64,000 nucleotides of DNA from BOG-908 sp963848205. Lineage in GTDB: Bacteria > Pseudomonadota > Alphaproteobacteria > Acetobacterales > Acetobacteraceae. The stretch covers positions 124,001 through 188,000 of the forward strand of contig CAWKCV010000006.1 of the NCBI GenBank assembly GCA_963848205.1, in the 5' to 3' direction. A model generated the notes under the pieces. That model ran no database searches. It saw nothing but the letters and a program-made list of their open reading frames with translations, and was not told where the DNA came from. Shown here piece by piece: positions 25,821 through 40,475 of the stretch (positions within the stretch are counted from its first letter, which is position 1; every line of letters starts with the position of its first letter). The position numbers and the translations under genes are program-made.

Positions 25821-27023
25821 ATGCCCTGGACCGACCCCCTAGACCTGGAAAGCCAACTCTCCGAGGAAGAGCGCGCCGTCCGCGACTCTGCCCACGACTA
25901 CTGCCAGGGCAAGCTGATGCCGCGCGTGCTGCACGCGAACCGGCACGAGGTGTTCGACCGCGAGATCTTCCGCGAAATGGGCGCGCTCGGGCTGCTCGGC
26001 CCGACCATCGAGGGCTATGGCTGCGCCGGCGTGAACCATGTGAGCTACGGTCTGATCGCGCGCGAAGTCGAGCGCGTCGACAGCGCGTATCGCTCGGCGA
26101 TGAGCGTGCAGTCGAGCCTGGTAATGCATCCCATCCATGCCTTCGGCACCGAGGCACAGCGCGAGAAGTTTCTGCCAGGGCTGGCGAGCGGCGACCTGGT
26201 TGGTTGCTTCGGATTGACCGAGCCGGACCATGGCAGCGATCCGGGCAGCATGATCACGCGCGCACGTGCGGCGCCGGGCGGGTATCGCCTGTCGGGTGCA
26301 AAGATGTGGATCACCAATGCGCCGATCGCCGATGTCGCGGTGGTGTGGGCGAAGACGGATGACGGCGTGATCCGCGGGTTCATTCTCGAACGCGGGATGG
26401 AGGGGCTCGAATTCCCGAAGATCGAAGGCAAGTTCTCGCTCCGTGCGTCGGCGACCGGTTCGATTGCGATGGACGATGTGTTCGTGCCGGAAGCCAATCT
26501 GCTGCCAGGCGTGCGCGGGCTGAAAGGCCCGTTCAGTTGCCTCAACAAGGCGCGCTACGGCATCTCGTGGGGTGCCATGGGTGCCGCGGAATTCTGCTGG
26601 ATGGCGGCGCATCAATACACGATGGATCGCAAGCAGTTTGGCCGTCCGTTGGCGGCCAACCAGATCATCCAATTGAAGCTGGCCGACATGCAAACGGACA
26701 TTGCGCTGGGCCTGCAAGGTTCTTTGCGGCTGGGGCGGCTGATGGACGAGCATACATCGGTGCCGGAGATGGTAAGCCTGATGAAGCGCAACAATTGCGG
26801 CAAGGCGCTGGCGATTGCGCGCGTATCTCGCGACATGCATGGCGGCAACGGAATCAGCGACGAATATCACGTGATCCGGCATGTGATGAATTTGGAGGCA
26901 GTGAATACGTACGAAGGGACGCACGATATTCACGCGTTGATACTTGGGCGCTGGCAAACAGGGATACAGGCGTTCCAGGCAGATGTGGCGGTGAGTGCGC
27001 CGGTGCGGGCTGCGGCGGAGTAG
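25821..27023 (+). CDS. gcdH: Glutaryl-CoA dehydrogenase
   Basis: A 400-residue acyl-CoA dehydrogenase. Diagnostic segments are CFGLTEPDHGSDPGSM, WITNAPIADVAVVWAK, RKQFGRPLAANQ, MHGGNGISDEYHVIRH and NTYEGTHDIHALILGR, which carries the catalytic glutamate; this set is typical of glutaryl-CoA dehydrogenases. The enzyme oxidises and decarboxylates glutaryl-CoA to crotonyl-CoA with FAD, the last specific step of lysine and tryptophan degradation. That fits the DavB/DavA-like pair near 1.3-3.8 kb. ATG 25821 has GGAG (25808-25811) upstream. It is apparently monocistronic between two palindromic repeats. Confidence 0.9.
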   Translation: MPWTDPLDLESQLSEEERAVRDSAHDYCQGKLMPRVLHANRHEVFDREIFREMGALGLLGPTIEGYGCAGVNHVSYGLIAREVERVDSAYRSAMSVQSSLVMHPIHAFGTEAQREKFLPGLASGDLVGCFGLTEPDHGSDPGSMITRARAAPGGYRLSGAKMWITNAPIADVAVVWAKTDDGVIRGFILERGMEGLEFPKIEGKFSLRASATGSIAMDDVFVPEANLLPGVRGLKGPFSCLNKARYGISWGAMGAAEFCWMAAHQYTMDRKQFGRPLAANQIIQLKLADMQTDIALGLQGSLRLGRLMDEHTSVPEMVSLMKRNNCGKALAIARVSRDMHGGNGISDEYHVIRHVMNLEAVNTYEGTHDIHALILGRWQTGIQAFQADVAVSAPVRAAAE

Positions 27024-27116
27024 GCAAAAGCTTCTTTTCTAAAAGAAGGATCGAAAAACTTTTACTCCGCGTCGCGGGCCGCGATAGCAAAGGCAAAGGT
27101 TTTTTGGTCCTTCTCT

Positions 27117-27137
<21 letters not shown>
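27023..27137. repeat. Intergenic palindromic repeat, both arms
   Basis: The left arm (27023-27066) begins at the gcdH stop. The right arm (27086-27137) has the hairpin TCCTTCTCTTCAAACAAGGA. The core CGCGTCGCGGG lies between them. The right arm contains the stop codon and last codons of gltB. Confidence 0.85.
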
Positions 27138-31640
<4,503 letters not shown>

Positions 31641-31689
31641 GGCTGTGTTCCGATGAGATGAAGCATCTTCGTCGCGTCGCATCGCGGCA

Positions 31690-33132
31690 TCACTCCGCAG
31701 CCACCGCAAAACCCGCCCGCGCGCTCGGCTGCAAATACGCATGTATCCGCCCCGCCGCGTCGCGCCCGTCGCGTATCGCCCACACCACCAGGCTCGCGCC
31801 ACGCACGATATCGCCTGCCGCGAAAACTCCAGGCAGCGACGTCTGGAATGTCGACATGTTCACCTTCAGCGTGCCCCAGCGCGTCACCTCCAGTGCATCG
31901 CTCTTCCACAGGGCCGGTAACGGCTCTGCATCGAACCCCAACGCCTTGATCACCAGATCGGCCTGCACGTTGAAGTGGCTGCCGTCGACAACCTCCACCG
32001 ACTGCCGCCCGCTCGCATCCGGCAATCCCAGCCGCATGCGCACCGCGCGCACGCCGCTTACCGCATTGCCGCCGAGGAATGCTTCGGGTGCGGAAAGCCA
32101 GCAGAAACGCACGCCCTCTTCCTCGGCATTCTTCACCTCGCGCAGGCTACCGGGCATGTTCGCGCGGTCACGCCGATACAGGCAGGTGACCGACGCCGCA
32201 CCTTGGCGCACGCTGGTGCGCAGGCAATCCATCGCCGTGTCGCCACCGCCGATCACCACCACATGCTTGCCTGCGGCATTGAGCAATCCGCTGTCGAAAT
32301 CAGGCACGTTGTCGCCCATACCCTTGCGGTTGGACGCAATCAGGAAGTCGAGCGCCTTGACGATCCCCGGCAGCCCGACACCCGGCCCGCCGATATCGCG
32401 CGCCTGATACACGCCAGGGGCGAGCAGAACCGCATCGTGCCGCGCACGCAGTTCGGCGAACGATACGTCGCGGCCAATTTCGGTATTCAGATGAAAGTGA
32501 ATGCCGCCCTGCTCCAGCAGGCGCCAGCGGCGAACCACGATATCCTTCTCCAGCTTGAAGCCGGGAATGCCGTAGATCATCAGACCGCCCACCCGGTCGT
32601 GCCGGTCATACACATGCACCTGATAGCCGCGCCGGCGCAGTTCTTCGGCCGCCGCCAACCCGCCTGGCCCGGCGCCCACGATGCCCACCGATTGCGCAAG
32701 CTCCTGTCGCGGCCGCACCGGCTTCACCCATCCTTGGGTAAAGGCGTGGTCGGTCACGAAGCGCTCGACCGCACCGATCGTCACGCTTTCGAACCCGCGC
32801 TCGATGACGCAATTGCCTTCGCACAGCCGGTCCTGCGGGCAGATGCGGCCGCAAATTTCGGGGAAATTGTTGGTGGCGGCACTGACTTCGTAGGCTTCGT
32901 CCAACCGGCCTTCCGCCGTCAGTTTCAGCCAATCGGGGATGTTGTTGTTAAGCGGGCAGTGGATGGAACAGAACGGCACGCCGCATTGGCTGCAGCGGCT
33001 GGACTGCGCACGGGCCTGGGGGGCCACGAAGTCGCGGTAAATCTCGGCGAAATCCTGCTGCCGCAACGCGACCGGCCGCTTGGGCGGTTGCTCCTGCGGT
33101 AAACCGGTAAACTGCAACATCTGCTCTGCCAA
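31690..33132 (-). CDS. gltD: Glutamate synthase (NADPH) small subunit
   Basis: A 480-residue protein. The N-terminal iron-sulfur domain has RCSQCGVPFCSIHCP and CGRICPQDRLCEGNC, followed by the FAD motif VGIVGAGPGGLAAAEELRR and the NADPH motif VVVIGGGDTAMDC, ending with VFAAGDIVRGASLVVWA. It feeds electrons from NADPH to GltB. The start is taken as TTG 33132 because GGGAGGAG lies 8 bases upstream; an ATG at 33183 would add residues not seen in the family and one at 33120 lacks a good site. It forms the gltD-gltB operon for ammonia assimilation. Confidence 0.95.
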   Translation of the reverse strand: MAEQMLQFTGLPQEQPPKRPVALRQQDFAEIYRDFVAPQARAQSSRCSQCGVPFCSIHCPLNNNIPDWLKLTAEGRLDEAYEVSAATNNFPEICGRICPQDRLCEGNCVIERGFESVTIGAVERFVTDHAFTQGWVKPVRPRQELAQSVGIVGAGPGGLAAAEELRRRGYQVHVYDRHDRVGGLMIYGIPGFKLEKDIVVRRWRLLEQGGIHFHLNTEIGRDVSFAELRARHDAVLLAPGVYQARDIGGPGVGLPGIVKALDFLIASNRKGMGDNVPDFDSGLLNAAGKHVVVIGGGDTAMDCLRTSVRQGAASVTCLYRRDRANMPGSLREVKNAEEEGVRFCWLSAPEAFLGGNAVSGVRAVRMRLGLPDASGRQSVEVVDGSHFNVQADLVIKALGFDAEPLPALWKSDALEVTRWGTLKVNMSTFQTSLPGVFAAGDIVRGASLVVWAIRDGRDAAGRIHAYLQPSARAGFAVAAE

Positions 33133-33140
33133 CGCGAAAG

Positions 33141-33148
33141 CTCCTCCC
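33141..33148 (-). promoter_or_regulatory. Shine-Dalgarno deciding the TTG start of gltD
   Basis: GGGAGGAG on the minus strand, 8 bases before TTG 33132. Confidence 0.7.
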
Positions 33149-33304
33149 GCGTCACGCCGCGGCAGCGCAGCATTACGCAACATCTACCGCCGACGCGAGT
33201 CAAAATCAGTCGATACGTCAACAAGCCTGTCGTTGTCAGATCACCTGATCGCCGGATTTTCCTATAGTCCGAGCCGGCCGCGACGAACTAGGTCCGGTCC
33301 GGCC

Positions 33305-34240
33305 CTATACGAGTTCCAGGCGTTTGCTGCCACCTTTCTTGAAGCGGCCAAGGTAAGCCGGCACGACCAGCTCGATCGGCGTGGGCGTGATGCCGAGCGC
33401 TGCCAGGCCCGGCAGCGCTTCGTCGGCGACGTTGTCGCGCTTGAGCATGAGCAACTGGTCGCTCGTCAGGCCGCTGAACGGCACGCGCGCCATCAGCCCG
33501 GCCACCACATCCGGCATCGACACCAGCGGCCGGTGCCGTCCGGTCTGCGCTAGAATCCAGCCGAGAATTTCGCGGAATGTCATGATCTTCGGGCCGCCCA
33601 ATTCGTAAGTTCGACCTCGCGCGTCCGGCTGGGTAAGCGCGGCCATCACCGCGTCGGCCACATCGCCAACATAGACCGGCTGGAAGCGGCTCGTGCCGGC
33701 GATGACCGGCATGACGGGGCTCATCACGGCCAGCCCTGCGAACCGGTTGAAGAACTGGTCTTCCGGCCCGAACACCAGCGAGGGGCGCAGGATGGCGGCT
33801 GCCGGGAAATGCTGGCGAACCAGCGTTTCGCCCTCGGCCTTGGTGCGGGCGTATTGCGCGGCACCGTTCGCATCCGCACCGATGGCCGAGATGTGCACGA
33901 GCTCCTGCACACCGTATTGCGTGGCCAGCCGCGCCACACGCCCCGCACCTTCGGCCTGGATGCGGCTAAAATCGCCGCTGGCGCGCTCGGCCAGGATGCC
34001 GACCAGATTGACCACGATCTCGGCACCGTCGATCGCCCGCGCCATCGTGCCATCGTTGGCGATGTTGGCGTAGAGCGGCACGATCTGGCCCACGCGACCC
34101 ATCGGCTTGAGGAACAGCGCACGGTCGGGCGTGCGGACGGCGACGCGCACCACATGGCCGGCCGCGGCCAGGCGCTTGACGACGTAGCGGCCGAGGAAGC
34201 CGGAGCCGCCGATGACGGTGGCGACGCTGCGTGTTTCCAT
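33305..34240 (-). CDS. NAD(P)-binding protein of the NDUFA9-like atypical SDR family
   Basis: A 311-residue Rossmann protein: VATVIGGSGFLGRYVVKRL at the N-terminus, NLVGILAER, HISAIGAD, YARTKAEGE (with a Tyr-x3-Lys pair), LRPSLVFGPEDQFFNRFA and FQPVYVGDVADAV. This combination matches the SDR_a5/NDUFA9-like group, which in alphaproteobacteria includes an accessory relative of the complex I 39-kDa subunit. The catalytic role is unclear. ATG 34240 has AGGAGA 7 bases upstream. No complex I genes are adjacent. Confidence 0.8.
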   Translation of the reverse strand: METRSVATVIGGSGFLGRYVVKRLAAAGHVVRVAVRTPDRALFLKPMGRVGQIVPLYANIANDGTMARAIDGAEIVVNLVGILAERASGDFSRIQAEGAGRVARLATQYGVQELVHISAIGADANGAAQYARTKAEGETLVRQHFPAAAILRPSLVFGPEDQFFNRFAGLAVMSPVMPVIAGTSRFQPVYVGDVADAVMAALTQPDARGRTYELGGPKIMTFREILGWILAQTGRHRPLVSMPDVVAGLMARVPFSGLTSDQLLMLKRDNVADEALPGLAALGITPTPIELVVPAYLGRFKKGGSKRLELV

Positions 34241-34261
34241 GAGGCGATCTCCTGAGGGATA

Positions 34262-34406
34262 AAGCAAGCAGTCCTTTTTTGAAAAAAAGGATCAAAAAAC
34301 TTTAGCTTCCTCGCTGCTACGAGGGCTCGTCTCGTTGATGGGCACGAAAGCTGGTACAGCGAGGAGACAAAAGTTTTTTGGTCCTTTTTTTCAAAAAAGG
34401 ACTGCT
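34262..34406. repeat. Intergenic palindromic repeat, both arms with extended stem
   Basis: Left arm 34262-34307, right arm 34366-34406, both near consensus. Inside them TCCTCGCTG and CAGCGAGGA are also reverse complements, so the palindrome extends about 9 bp further inwards. The core differs from GCTGTCGCG. It lies between the divergent SDR and yqeY genes. Confidence 0.9.
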
Positions 34407-34423
34407 GTCTTTTTGAGGGTGTC

Positions 34424-34879
34424 ATGTCGCTTAGAACCCAGATCACCGATGAAATGAAAGCTTCCATGCGCGCCGGCACCCCTGCCCGCACCTCCACGCT
34501 GCGCATGATCATGGCCAAGCTGAAGGACGCCGACATCGCCGCCCGGCCCGCCGGCGGCGACCCGATCCCCGACGACGCGATCGCCTCGCTCATGCGCGGC
34601 ATGGTCAAGCAGCGTCGCGAGGCGATCGAGCTCTATCGCCAGGGCAACCGCCCCGAACTGGCCGACAAGGAGCAGGACGAGATCGCCGTCATCGAGGGCT
34701 TCCTGCCCAAGCAGATGGACGACGCCGCCCTGGCCGCCGCCGTCGACGCGGCGATTGCGCAAGCGGGTGCGACGACGGGCAAGGACATGGGCCGCGTGAT
34801 GGCGGCGCTGAAGGCGGCGCATGGTGCGGCGCTCGACATGTCGCGGGTGAACCCGCTGGTGAAGGCGCGCCTGGCCTGA
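34424..34879 (+). CDS. yqeY: GatB/YqeY-domain protein
   Basis: A 151-residue helical protein covering the complete GatB/YqeY domain: LRTQITDEMKASMRA, TLRMIMAKLKDADI, MVKQRREAIELYRQGNR, DEIAVIEGFLPKQM and KDMGRVMAALK. It is related to the tRNA-binding tail of the amidotransferase GatB; the function of the stand-alone protein is not established. It is commonly found before dnaG-rpoD in alphaproteobacteria, in the place rpsU takes in E. coli. ATG 34424 has GAGGG just upstream. Confidence 0.9.
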   Translation: MSLRTQITDEMKASMRAGTPARTSTLRMIMAKLKDADIAARPAGGDPIPDDAIASLMRGMVKQRREAIELYRQGNRPELADKEQDEIAVIEGFLPKQMDDAALAAAVDAAIAQAGATTGKDMGRVMAALKAAHGAALDMSRVNPLVKARLA

Positions 34880-36684
34880 AATACCCGGAATCCTTCCTCG
34901 AGGAGCTGCGTGCCCGCACGCCGTTGGCCTCGCTGGTCGGGCGGCGGGTGAAGCTGGCGCGCTCCGGCCGGCAGATGAAAGGCTGCTGCCCGTTTCATGG
35001 GGAAAAGACGCCGAGTTTCTATGTGTATGAGGACGGCTACCACTGCTTCGGCTGCGGCGCGCATGGCGACGCGATCAGCTTCGTCATGCAGACCGAAGGG
35101 GCGAGCTTCCCGGAGGCCGTGCAGTCGCTGGCCGGCCAGGCTGGCCTGGACATGCCGAAAGCGAGCCCGAGTGCGGCGGCGGCCGAACGACAGCGGCTCG
35201 ATCTGCATGCCGTGCTGGAAGCGGCGCAGCGCCATTACGCCCAGGCGCTGCAAACGCCGGCCGGCATCCAGGCGCTCGCCTATCTGCGCGAACGGGGGCT
35301 GACGGACGCGACCATCGCGCGCTTCGGGCTGGGTTGGGCAGGCGAAGGCCGCGGTGCCCTGGCCGCCGCACTCGGCCGCGAGGGCATCACCCAGGCGCAA
35401 TTGCTGGACGCGGGCCTGCTGCGGCCGGGCGACGCACCTGGCGAGGTACGCGGCGAGCTGTTCTTCCACCGCGTGATGTTCCCGATCCGCGACCGCACGG
35501 GGCGAATGATCAGCTTCGGCGGCCGGATTTTGGGCGCCGGGCAGCCCAAATACGTCAATGGGCCCGAGACGGCGCTGTTCTCCAAGCGGCGCACCCTCTA
35601 CGCGCTGAACTTCGCCCGCGAAGGTGCGCGCACCGGCCAGCCGGTGCTGGCCGTCGAAGGCTATATGGACGTGATCGCCTTGCACCAGGCGGGCTTCACC
35701 GCCGCCGTTGCACCGCTGGGCACCGCGCTCACCGCCGAGCAACTTGAGGAGATGTGGCGTCTTTCCCCCGCGCCGACCCTGTGCTTCGACGGCGATGCGG
35801 CCGGCGCCCGTGCTGCCGCCCGGGCCGCGCAGACCGCCCTGCCCGCGCTTGCCGCCGACCGCACCATCCGCATCGCCACGTTACCGGCCGGCGAGGACCC
35901 CGACACGCTGGTTCGAAGCCGGGGTTCGGCTGCCTTCCAGGCGGTGCTCGACGCGGCCCGCCCGCTGCATCAGGCGCTGTTCGGCTTGCTCCGCGAGTCC
36001 GGCGGCGCCGAGACGCCCGAACAGCGCAGCGCCTTCCGCAGCCGCCTCGAAGCCGCCGCAGCCGCCATCCGAGACCGGCCGCTCGCCACCGAATACCGAC
36101 GCACCCTGCTCGACCAGTTCTTTGCTGCCACCCGTCGCGGCGCCCCGAAATCGGCGCTTCGCCCTGCCCGCCCGGACATCGATGCGGAGACGGCCCGCGC
36201 CAGCCAGGCACGCAAGCTTGCCGCGATCCTGATCCATCACCCGCGTCTCGGGCGCGATCTGGAGGAGGCCTACGCCGGCCTCGCACTCCCCCCCGCCCTG
36301 CAATCTTTGCGTGCGGGCATCCTGGGCTATTTCGCGCAGGAATTTAGCGACGCGCAGCCGCTTGACTCTGCCGGCCTCAGAAGCCACCTGCACACTCTCG
36401 GTTTATCGGTGGACTTGGCGCACGCCTTGGCGGAAACCCCGTCCTGCGGCAGGCCGGATGCCCAACCGGCGGAAGCCGAGGCGGGATGGTGGCACTTCTA
36501 TGGGCTCATGCACCGGGACGGGCTTCTGCAGGCCAAGCTTGCGGCCGAGCGCCATGTGGTCGACACCGACGGCGCGCCGGAAGCCTATGCCCGGCTTGAC
36601 GCTTTAGCTGCCGCCGCGTTCCGCCTGGGACAGGGTCGGCAATCCGACGACGACGATGAAACCGAGCTGTTTTCCCAAGACTGA
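34876..36684 (+). CDS. dnaG: DNA primase
   Basis: A 602-residue primase: zinc finger KGCCPFHGEKTPSF ... HCFGCGAHGDAISFV, RNA polymerase domain with the Toprim motifs AVEGYMDVIALHQ and CFDGDAAGARAA, and a divergent C-terminal DnaB-interaction region. The conserved N-terminus (YPESFLEELRARTPLASLVG) begins before the first usual start codon, TTG 34924. In that frame the only upstream candidate after yqeY is CTG 34876, which overlaps the yqeY stop (CTGA) and has GAAGG at 34861-34865, 10 bases before it. A CTG start is therefore proposed. It makes RNA primers at the replication fork and precedes rpoD. Confidence 0.9.
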   Translation: MKYPESFLEELRARTPLASLVGRRVKLARSGRQMKGCCPFHGEKTPSFYVYEDGYHCFGCGAHGDAISFVMQTEGASFPEAVQSLAGQAGLDMPKASPSAAAAERQRLDLHAVLEAAQRHYAQALQTPAGIQALAYLRERGLTDATIARFGLGWAGEGRGALAAALGREGITQAQLLDAGLLRPGDAPGEVRGELFFHRVMFPIRDRTGRMISFGGRILGAGQPKYVNGPETALFSKRRTLYALNFAREGARTGQPVLAVEGYMDVIALHQAGFTAAVAPLGTALTAEQLEEMWRLSPAPTLCFDGDAAGARAAARAAQTALPALAADRTIRIATLPAGEDPDTLVRSRGSAAFQAVLDAARPLHQALFGLLRESGGAETPEQRSAFRSRLEAAAAAIRDRPLATEYRRTLLDQFFAATRRGAPKSALRPARPDIDAETARASQARKLAAILIHHPRLGRDLEEAYAGLALPPALQSLRAGILGYFAQEFSDAQPLDSAGLRSHLHTLGLSVDLAHALAETPSCGRPDAQPAEAEAGWWHFYGLMHRDGLLQAKLAAERHVVDTDGAPEAYARLDALAAAAFRLGQGRQSDDDDETELFSQD

Positions 36685-36707
36685 CATCTGTCAGCTAGCA
36701 CCTGACA
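36681..36707 (+). promoter_or_regulatory. Possible alternative hairpins between dnaG and rpoD
   Basis: CTGACA (36681-36686), TGTCAG (36689-36694) and CTGACA (36702-36707) occur in a row. The middle element can pair with either neighbour. The downstream hairpin has a 7-base loop and ends just before the rpoD Shine-Dalgarno (GGAG). Confidence 0.3.
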
Positions 36708-36720
36708 CCGGAGTATATTG

Positions 36721-38703
<1,983 letters not shown>

Positions 38704-38727
38704 GCGCGCAATGTTGAAGATGCGCCG

Positions 38728-38778
38728 GAACAAAAGTCTTTTGCTTCTTTTCTTCAGAAAAGAAGGCCTGTCTTCCTT
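38728..38778. repeat. Intergenic palindromic repeat, right arm only
   Basis: CAAAAGTCTTTTGCTTC plus the hairpin CTTTTCTTCAGAAAAG. It lies between rpoD and the acetyltransferase gene. Confidence 0.75.
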
Positions 38779-38797
38779 ACTTGCTTAGGATTGCACC

Positions 38798-39394
38798 GTG
38801 CGGGCTCACGACAACACCATCTGGAGTTTCCGCCCGCCGGTCGAGACAACGCGCGTCGGCGTTACCGTCACGTTCCTGCGCCAGGAACACGAACCCAAGC
38901 CCGCGCCCGTCGTGTTTCCCTCCAACACCTCGCTCGTGCGCCTGCCCCAGCCTACGGTCGCGTTCTACCGGTTTCTCTACGATACCGTCGGCGCCCAGCA
39001 TGTATGGTGGCTCCGCCGCACCATGCCGCAGGATGAACTCGCCAGCCTGCTCAATGCACCCGGCGTCTCGCTCTACGTGCTCTACCAGCACCACGAACCC
39101 GCCGGTTTTTACGAGCTCGACGCGCGCTCAGGCCACACCGTCAATCTCAGCTATTTCGGCTTGCTGCCACACACGATCGGCCGCGGCCTCGGCACGCTTC
39201 TGCTGCGCCACGCCATGACCACCGCCTGGGCGCACAAACCACGCGCACTCACCGTCAACACCTGCACCGCCGACCACCCGCGCGCCCTGCCCAACTATCT
39301 GCGCGCCGGTTTTTCGCCCGTCCGCTCCACGCGCGAAGTCTGGGACGTGCCCAATGCGTTGAGGCTCGACATTCCCGAAGCACTCAAACTCTAG
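38798..39394 (+). CDS. GNAT-family N-acetyltransferase
   Basis: A 198-residue protein with GNAT features: LYVLYQHHEPAGFYELD and the acetyl-CoA motif A region FGLLPHTIGRGLGTLLLRHAM (split LLPHTIGRGLGTLL), then LTVNTCTADHPRALPNYLRAGF. The R-G-L-G-T-L-L loop corresponds to the pyrophosphate-binding Q/RxxGxG/A. The acceptor substrate is unknown. The start is GTG 38798 with AGGA seven bases upstream; there is no ATG nearby. Confidence 0.8.
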   Translation: MRAHDNTIWSFRPPVETTRVGVTVTFLRQEHEPKPAPVVFPSNTSLVRLPQPTVAFYRFLYDTVGAQHVWWLRRTMPQDELASLLNAPGVSLYVLYQHHEPAGFYELDARSGHTVNLSYFGLLPHTIGRGLGTLLLRHAMTTAWAHKPRALTVNTCTADHPRALPNYLRAGFSPVRSTREVWDVPNALRLDIPEALKL

Positions 39395-39437
39395 GCGCAT
39401 GGCCGCGGGTCCGAAATCCCCTCCCGCTCCTTTGGCT

Positions 39438-39466
39438 TGTATTCTACCGGATGAGTAGAGTATATC
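39438..39466 (+). promoter_or_regulatory. Candidate promoter/operator of the ssu operon
   Basis: TTGTAT (39438-39443) and TATATC (39461-39466), 17 bases apart, could be weak -35 and -10 boxes. Between them lies an imperfect inverted repeat, TATTCTAC (39440-39447) and GTAGAGTA (39455-39462), matching at 7 of 8 positions, placed where a repressor or activator could act. Confidence 0.3.
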
Positions 39467-39496
39467 TTCTGGCGATCCGACAGGAGGCCAGTTCTC

Positions 39497-40450
39497 ATGC
39501 ATCCGATAAGGCCCGCCGTCATTCTCCTTGCCGCAATGGCGTTCACCGCGGCGCGCGCAGCGCCTGCCGAACGCACTTTCCGGATCGGCTATCAGAAATA
39601 CGGCACCCTGGTGGTGCAGAAAGCCCGCCGCTCGCTGGAGGCCCGCCTGCTGCCGCTCGGCGTCCGCGTGACATGGACCGAATTCCTCGGCGGCCCGGCG
39701 TTGCTGGAAGCGATGGGCGCGGGCAGCATCGATTTCGGCACCACGGGCGACGCCCCGCCGATCTTCGCCCAGGCGGCCGGCGTGCCGCTCGTCTATATCG
39801 CTGTGGAGCCGGCCACCCCGCATGGCGAGGCGATCATCGTGCCCCAGGCGTCGCCCATTCACGCCATCGCGGACCTGCGCGGCAAGAAGATCGCGCTGAA
39901 CCGCGGCTCTAACGTCCACAACCTGCTGGTGCGCGTGCTGGCCGCCGGCCATCTCACACCAGCGGACGTGCAGCCGGTGTTCCTCAGCCCGTCGGACGCG
40001 CGCCCGGCATTCGAAGGCGGCAGCGTGGATGCATGGGCGATCTGGGACCCCTATCTCGCGGCCGCGCAAACCGCATTGAAGACCCGCATCATCTGCGACG
40101 GCGTGGGCCCGGATGGACGCGTGATCGATGAGAACCGGCAGTTTTTCATCGCGACGCGCGATTTCGCCACCGCTAATCCCGACGTGCTCGCGGCCACGCT
40201 CGCCGACCTGCGCGAGACCGAGGCCTATGCCGCCGCGCATCGCGCCGAAATCGTCCGCATGCTCGCGCCGACAATGGGCATTGACCCGGCCGCCGTTACC
40301 CGCGCGGTGGCGCGGCTGGGCCTGAGTGCGCAGCCGGTCGACGACCGCATCATGGCCGGTCAGCAGAAAATCGCCGACACGATGGCCGACCTGCATCTGA
40401 TCCCAGCCAGGGTCAGCGTCGCCGATGCCCGGCCGCCGCACGGTTTCTGA
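39497..40450 (+). CDS. ssuA: Aliphatic sulfonate ABC transporter substrate-binding protein
   Basis: A 317-residue protein with a signal peptide (MHPIRPAVILLAAMAFTAARA). The mature part has the SsuA/NMT1-like fold: FRIGYQKYGTLVVQKARRSLE, TWTEFLGGPALLEAMGAGSIDFG, TTGDAPPIFAQAAG, LRGKKIALNRGSNVHNLLVR and VDAWAIWDPYLAAAQ. It captures alkanesulfonates in the periplasm for SsuBC. A good AGGAGG (39482-39487) precedes ATG 39497. It is the first gene of ssuA-ssuD-ssuC-ssuB. Confidence 0.92.
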   Translation: MHPIRPAVILLAAMAFTAARAAPAERTFRIGYQKYGTLVVQKARRSLEARLLPLGVRVTWTEFLGGPALLEAMGAGSIDFGTTGDAPPIFAQAAGVPLVYIAVEPATPHGEAIIVPQASPIHAIADLRGKKIALNRGSNVHNLLVRVLAAGHLTPADVQPVFLSPSDARPAFEGGSVDAWAIWDPYLAAAQTALKTRIICDGVGPDGRVIDENRQFFIATRDFATANPDVLAATLADLRETEAYAAAHRAEIVRMLAPTMGIDPAAVTRAVARLGLSAQPVDDRIMAGQQKIADTMADLHLIPARVSVADARPPHGF

Positions 40451-40475
40451 CCTCCACCCGCGAGAAGGCGACCCC

